Position numbers and translations under genes: made by a program
NCBI GenBank assembly: GCA_022826965.1
Contig: JAJDTU010000006.1
Coordinates: forward strand, 1-34,313
DNA: 34,313 nt
From: Dehalococcoidia bacterium
Lineage (GTDB): Bacteria > Chloroflexota > Dehalococcoidia > Bin125
Direction of reading: 5' to 3'
Part shown: positions 33,701-34,313 of the stretch, piece after piece
Layout of the letters: each line of letters starts with the position of its first letter
Position numbering within the stretch: position 1 is the stretch's first letter
Notes under the pieces: model-generated
What the model was told of the DNA's origin: nothing
Database searches by the model: none
What the model saw: the letters and a program-made list of their open reading frames with translations, nothing else

Positions 33701-34313
33701 TCCGATATCCAAAGACGATGCCGTGATTGATCGGCATCTGTCCGAGCGTCCACGTAGCGTCACACAGCCCACTCGTACACACCCCAACCTGATACGTGCC
33801 GAAGTAGCCGTCCTCCTCCAAGATGTGGCGCGACCCTTCCGGGACGCCGGTCAGCTCGACCACGACCATCGGCGCATCGTCGGGACCGTTGTGCTTGGCG
33901 ACGATGGTATAGGCACTCTCATCCTCGCTCACCAGCGGACTCTGTCCGCCATCCCGCACCTCCAGCTCCGAGATCGGCCCGACGTGGAAGGTGTAGGTGG
34001 CGGTGTCCGTGGACAAGTCGCTCTCGCGCTCCGCGCTGATCGTCTTTCGAATTCGGTATGTCCCAAGGTTATCGAATTCAATCATCGCAGGCAACTCAGG
34101 CAATTTATCGTAAGGATCGGTAGAGAGGCGAGAGGCTCCATCCAGCCAGGCGAAACTCGCCTTGTTGTTTACATGGATCCGAAACATGCTAGACATGCCG
34201 TCTGCATCGGCCACCTCAAATTTGCGCTTCCTATCGTAACCAAGGTCTTCCGCGACCTTCCAGTTGTACGCTATCTTGACGCCATCAATGTTAGTAACTG
34301 AATCATCATGGCC
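30714..34313 (-). CDS. Giant secreted Calx-beta/fibronectin-type surface protein, C-terminal 1199 residues
   Basis: The minus frame is open to the right edge, so the apparent GTG start at 34214 is not the real one. In order from the edge: an Ig-like region, a Cys-containing beta region (VCTSGLCDATWTLGQMP), a fibronectin-III-like domain (YQVERTNTDGTTTAGDNIKG; QYRVRALNEWGVGSLW), and three tandem repeats marked by ANWNVPQTVTVTWAGG, ANYATPQTVTVTGVDD and STWMDPQTVTVTAVDDD. Two or more Calx-beta-like domains follow (GTHYEVALAG; GTATFTVTTTDDSVDES). A final 75-residue domain (STVRYYYDANRGNPPNYGEN; WKRVLIAFGDVED) ends at TAG 30714-30716. I recall this C-terminal domain from other large secreted proteins; its role is unknown. 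Alternating repeats suggest an extended, Ca2+-stabilised adhesin. No LPXTG motif or terminal membrane helix is seen. Confidence 0.85.
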   Translation of the reverse strand, partial: GHDDSVTNIDGVKIAYNWKVAEDLGYDRKRKFEVADADGMSSMFRIHVNNKASFAWLDGASRLSTDPYDKLPELPAMIEFDNLGTYRIRKTISAERESDLSTDTATYTFHVGPISELEVRDGGQSPLVSEDESAYTIVAKHNGPDDAPMVVVELTGVPEGSRHILEEDGYFGTYQVGVCTSGLCDATWTLGQMPINHGIVFGYRTEFPTLTLIAPSGAAAEPITASISQVGDYSVCINGIDDVAVTPFDQFTCEGAGHSWQSTNYFDYLEENNTAEIVALPGTGEGDPGTPQSVETIGTSAGTLVLWSEAEYLNLWPVVGYQVERTNTDGTTTAGDNIKGALFLDRSPGENPQYRVRALNEWGVGSLWSERTGAPDADPSVTVKPTQLTVARSGEAAGAGYTVVLGSPPEGKVSIGVSSGDASRATVDRSTLVFAEANWNVPQTVTVTWAGGSASSGSVAITHTVSGGGYADVTAESVTVTVRDMVLDVSRTALEMPENRGQDTYTIALSSAPASDVLVDISSADSGVATVSPARLVFTPANYATPQTVTVTGVDDRFLNAGGERVTRISHRISGGGLPAVTLAGPEVTVTDDDRVDGLLVLDTQSVEVRETDDPETAGTEDHKAEYMVRLASRPESAVTVTMTVQAPAGQEPMVTLQPATLTFTPSTWMDPQTVTVTAVDDDGRDDSNNERKTVIRLAARGGGFDGVTSEVDVVVKDDDATTGAVTVSGIPAGAGSDADTRISEYNGATRLTIELGRFFTRGEGVIPLCLDGDAQPGTHYEVALAGNPAGATLSGANTSRPIIGFTEVGARRVVVEFTGKVHGTSESGHQGFSHWAPGTIDFTVEVCGENDPSYSRSPDDIRERSDVSFTGDASHTVSVLDGVLKQEGERLILPLYLRAGIAGELAFGILQHHYGAATQALPSEYDHPRIVTAPTLQTPGTFSLSAKQGSRSGERRYDVVACEERPGELCQNNAVAAFAGRNDTITVTIIDPVPGAPLLDSFGQSQDGEVDFREISIVAGGDITEGGIASFTITANPAPSANADVVVAVTQSGDFGVSVGPRTVVLGPSGTATFTVTTTDDSVDESDGSITVALSPSADYTVSATQGAATVAVADNDPPSEVSACVSDVLLSTVRYYYDANRGNPPNYGENWKRVLIAFGDVEDPNLTAYTAAEARASEEVWAGWLPTRMALECIEGE

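Noticed and set aside
31809-34301. 830-codon open frame on the plus strand opposite the giant surface protein
   Set aside because: High GC content leaves the antisense frame open. The minus-strand product has clear repeat domains, while the plus translation is low-complexity with no motif or ribosome binding site.
1-34313. tRNA, rRNA, riboswitch or replication-origin sequences
   Set aside because: I saw no cloverleaf, rRNA signature, known riboswitch core or DnaA-box cluster. This was by eye only.

Overview
The window is about 34.3 kb of GC-rich bacterial DNA. Gene content (Calx-beta surface proteins, lipoprotein solute-binding proteins, a Uma2 and a DUF4268 nuclease, IS5/IS110/IS1182 relics, a type I-E CRISPR remnant) suggests a high-GC free-living or host-associated environmental bacterium. 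Chloroflexota is my best guess, but no rRNA, tRNA or universal marker is present, so this is inference only. I see no phage structural genes and no replication origin.

Layout. 1-525 (minus) is the N-terminus of a secreted Calx-beta protein that runs off the left edge; its signal-peptide region carries a run of ten C residues. 608-1231 (minus) is a wrecked type I-E CRISPR adaptation module: the C-terminal stub of cas1, a cas2 one base short, and one solitary repeat. 1296-3579 is an IS graveyard: an IS1182-type transposase stub, a small coiled-coil gene, and an IS110 relic enclosed by 74-bp inverted ends built of three tandem units each. 3792-9000 holds a possible Ca-loop protein fragment, a lipoprotein with an in-frame amber and coding-like extension, a frameshifted DUF4268 nuclease, a structurally complete 840-bp IS5/IS427-type element next to a decayed relative, and an intact Uma2 nuclease.

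9017-15036 has an orphan glycine-betaine-type ATPase with CBS domains, an overlapping mcrB-mcrC pair (restriction of modified DNA) and a small hypothetical gene. 15494-16338 is a proline/aspartate-rich membrane-anchored surface protein overlapping a tiny membrane protein. 16339-18143 is largely degenerate. 18144-26222 is a same-strand block: an RND/MMPL exporter broken by one nonsense codon, an FAD monooxygenase, an acyl-CoA-dehydrogenase-fold flavoenzyme and two solute-binding lipoproteins. It is divergent from a cytochrome P450 at 26375. Together these look like uptake, oxidative attack and export of a hydrophobic compound, which is inference from co-location. 27725-29590 encodes a potassium channel and a metallo-beta-lactamase-fold hydrolase. 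30714-34313 is the C-terminal 1199 residues of a second large Calx-beta/fibronectin-like protein whose start lies beyond the right edge.

The strongest themes are a layered, decaying defence and mobile-element zone on the left (CRISPR I-E remnant, DUF4268, Uma2, McrBC) and large repeat-built surface proteins at both edges, one with a plausible slipped-strand phase switch. Several genes are each exactly one base short, so sequencing error must be weighed against real decay.
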